A DNA stretch of 5,974 nt, from contig RFTO01000075.1 in NCBI GenBank assembly GCA_009923375.1, positions 1-5,974 on the forward strand, read 5' to 3'. The number at the start of each line of letters is the position of its first letter. The first letter of the stretch is position 1. The position numbers and the translations under genes are program-made. The notes beneath the pieces were generated by a model. The model was not told where the DNA came from and did not search any database. It saw only the letters and a list, made by a program, of their open reading frames with translations. The DNA is from Actinomycetota bacterium (lineage in GTDB: Bacteria > Actinomycetota > Actinomycetes > S36-B12 > UBA5976). Below are positions 5,287 through 5,974 of the stretch, piece after piece.

Positions 5287-5974
5287 GTGATCAGAGACCT
5301 CGCCATTTACCGGCAGGGGCGGCGCACTGAGACCACTAACGTTTCGAATGCGATCAACACCGTGCGGGCAGACGGTGGTTTCCTGTGGCTAGGGCTGGTT
5401 GAACCGACCGAATCGGAATTCGAAGAGACAGCTCACGTCCTCGGTCTGCATCCCATTGCCGTTGAGGATGCCGTCAAGGCGCATCAAAGACCTAAATTTG
5501 AGGTGTTCGGCGACACGCTCTTCTCGGTTCTGCGCACGGTCTTCTACGACGATTCAACCAGCAGCATCGACACCGGCGAGGTGATGGCTTTCTGCGGCCC
5601 CGGCTTCATCGTGACGGTGCGGCACGGGCTTGGAGCGGATCTGGCGGACACACGAGCTGAGCTTGAGGCGCGGCCCGAGCTCCTCTCTCATGGTCCATAC
5701 GCGGTGCTTCACGCAGTGCTCGACCGCATTGTCGATGAGTACATCCGAGTCACCAAAGAGCTCGAACATGATGTGTCGCAGATCGAGGAAAGGGTGTTCG
5801 ACACGAACCAAGAGAGTGACGCTGCTGAGATCTACTTCCTCAAGCGGGAGGTCATCGAGTTCAAGCGCGCCGTGAAACCTTTGCGCTCGGAAATCGAGCA
5901 GGTCATGATCGCCCACCTGCCTGGGATGGATGCTTACCTGTTGCCGTTCATGCGAGATGTCACCGATCACGTGC
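5287..5974 (+). CDS. corA: CorA-family magnesium (cobalt) transporter, N-terminal cytoplasmic domain, C-terminus beyond window
   Basis: The frame is open to the right edge (229 codons). CorA proteins are pentameric inner-membrane channels that import Mg2+, with a large N-terminal cytosolic sensor domain and two C-terminal membrane helices carrying GMN. Only the cytosolic domain is present here, so no membrane segment or GMN is expected. The diagnostic stretch is HPIAVEDAVKAHQRPK (55-70), preceded by FLWLGLVEP (32-40) and followed by GEVMAFCGPGFIVTVRHG and the long helical region HAVLDRIVDEYIRVTKELE, QIEERVF and FLKREVIEFKRAVKPL, as in mycobacterial CorA. The start is uncertain: GTG at 5287 gives VIRDLAIYR, which fits the usual N-terminus, while an in-frame ATG at 5260 would add MCCSLSVAH. 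Neither has a Shine-Dalgarno sequence. The frame is closed upstream by TGA at 5155. The family call is secure; metal preference is inferred. Confidence 0.93.
   Translation, partial: MIRDLAIYRQGRRTETTNVSNAINTVRADGGFLWLGLVEPTESEFEETAHVLGLHPIAVEDAVKAHQRPKFEVFGDTLFSVLRTVFYDDSTSSIDTGEVMAFCGPGFIVTVRHGLGADLADTRAELEARPELLSHGPYAVLHAVLDRIVDEYIRVTKELEHDVSQIEERVFDTNQESDAAEIYFLKREVIEFKRAVKPLRSEIEQVMIAHLPGMDAYLLPFMRDVTDHV

Noticed and set aside
5554..5970. 138-codon open frame on the minus strand
   Set aside because: It is antisense to corA, whose plus-strand frame shows clear family motifs. The minus-strand translation has no recognisable features.

Overview
The window reads as chromosomal DNA from a Gram-positive actinobacterium of moderate GC content (mid-50s percent by eye). 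The lineage call rests on four things: the C-terminal half of TldE, the CorA signature around HPIAVEDAVKAHQRP, the short Rv1284-type beta-carbonic anhydrase, and two or three genes that appear to lack a Shine-Dalgarno sequence, which suits the leaderless mRNAs common in this phylum. I cannot place it to genus. Nothing indicates a phage, plasmid, insertion sequence or CRISPR array.

Layout. Bases 1-1098 (minus strand) hold the first 366 codons of a secreted subtilisin-family (S8) protease, cut by the window edge before its catalytic serine. Bases 1099-1410 are non-coding. They carry a convincing sigma70-type promoter for the protease, a roughly 135-nt 5' leader with a stem-loop, one perfect DnaA-box 9-mer, and a pair of hairpins where tldDE transcription should end. 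Bases 1411-4367 (minus strand) are a two-gene operon: tldD (zinc metalloprotease with HExxxH) followed by tldE/pmbA, overlapping by ATGA. Bases 4368-4453 are a short divergent promoter region with a near-perfect dyad beside an A-tract/T-tract. Bases 4454-4984 (plus strand) encode a beta-carbonic anhydrase. A tRNA-Leu(GAG) lies at 5021-5105 on the minus strand, converging on it. Bases 5106-5286 are non-coding with two dyads. From 5287 (or 5260) to the right edge runs the N-terminal cytoplasmic domain of a CorA-type magnesium transporter.

How the genes work together. TldD and TldE are expected to form one complex that trims unfolded peptides in the cytosol. The subtilase is exported and degrades protein outside the cell. 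The carbonic anhydrase and CorA serve CO2/bicarbonate balance and divalent-cation uptake. Apart from the tldDE pair I see no evidence that these genes form one pathway. This is mostly ordinary core-genome content, and I did not find a convincing new system. The most notable points are in the regulatory DNA: the dyads upstream of the carbonic anhydrase and corA, the strong promoter and long leader of the protease, and the biased codon use of the protease, which suggests it is highly expressed.
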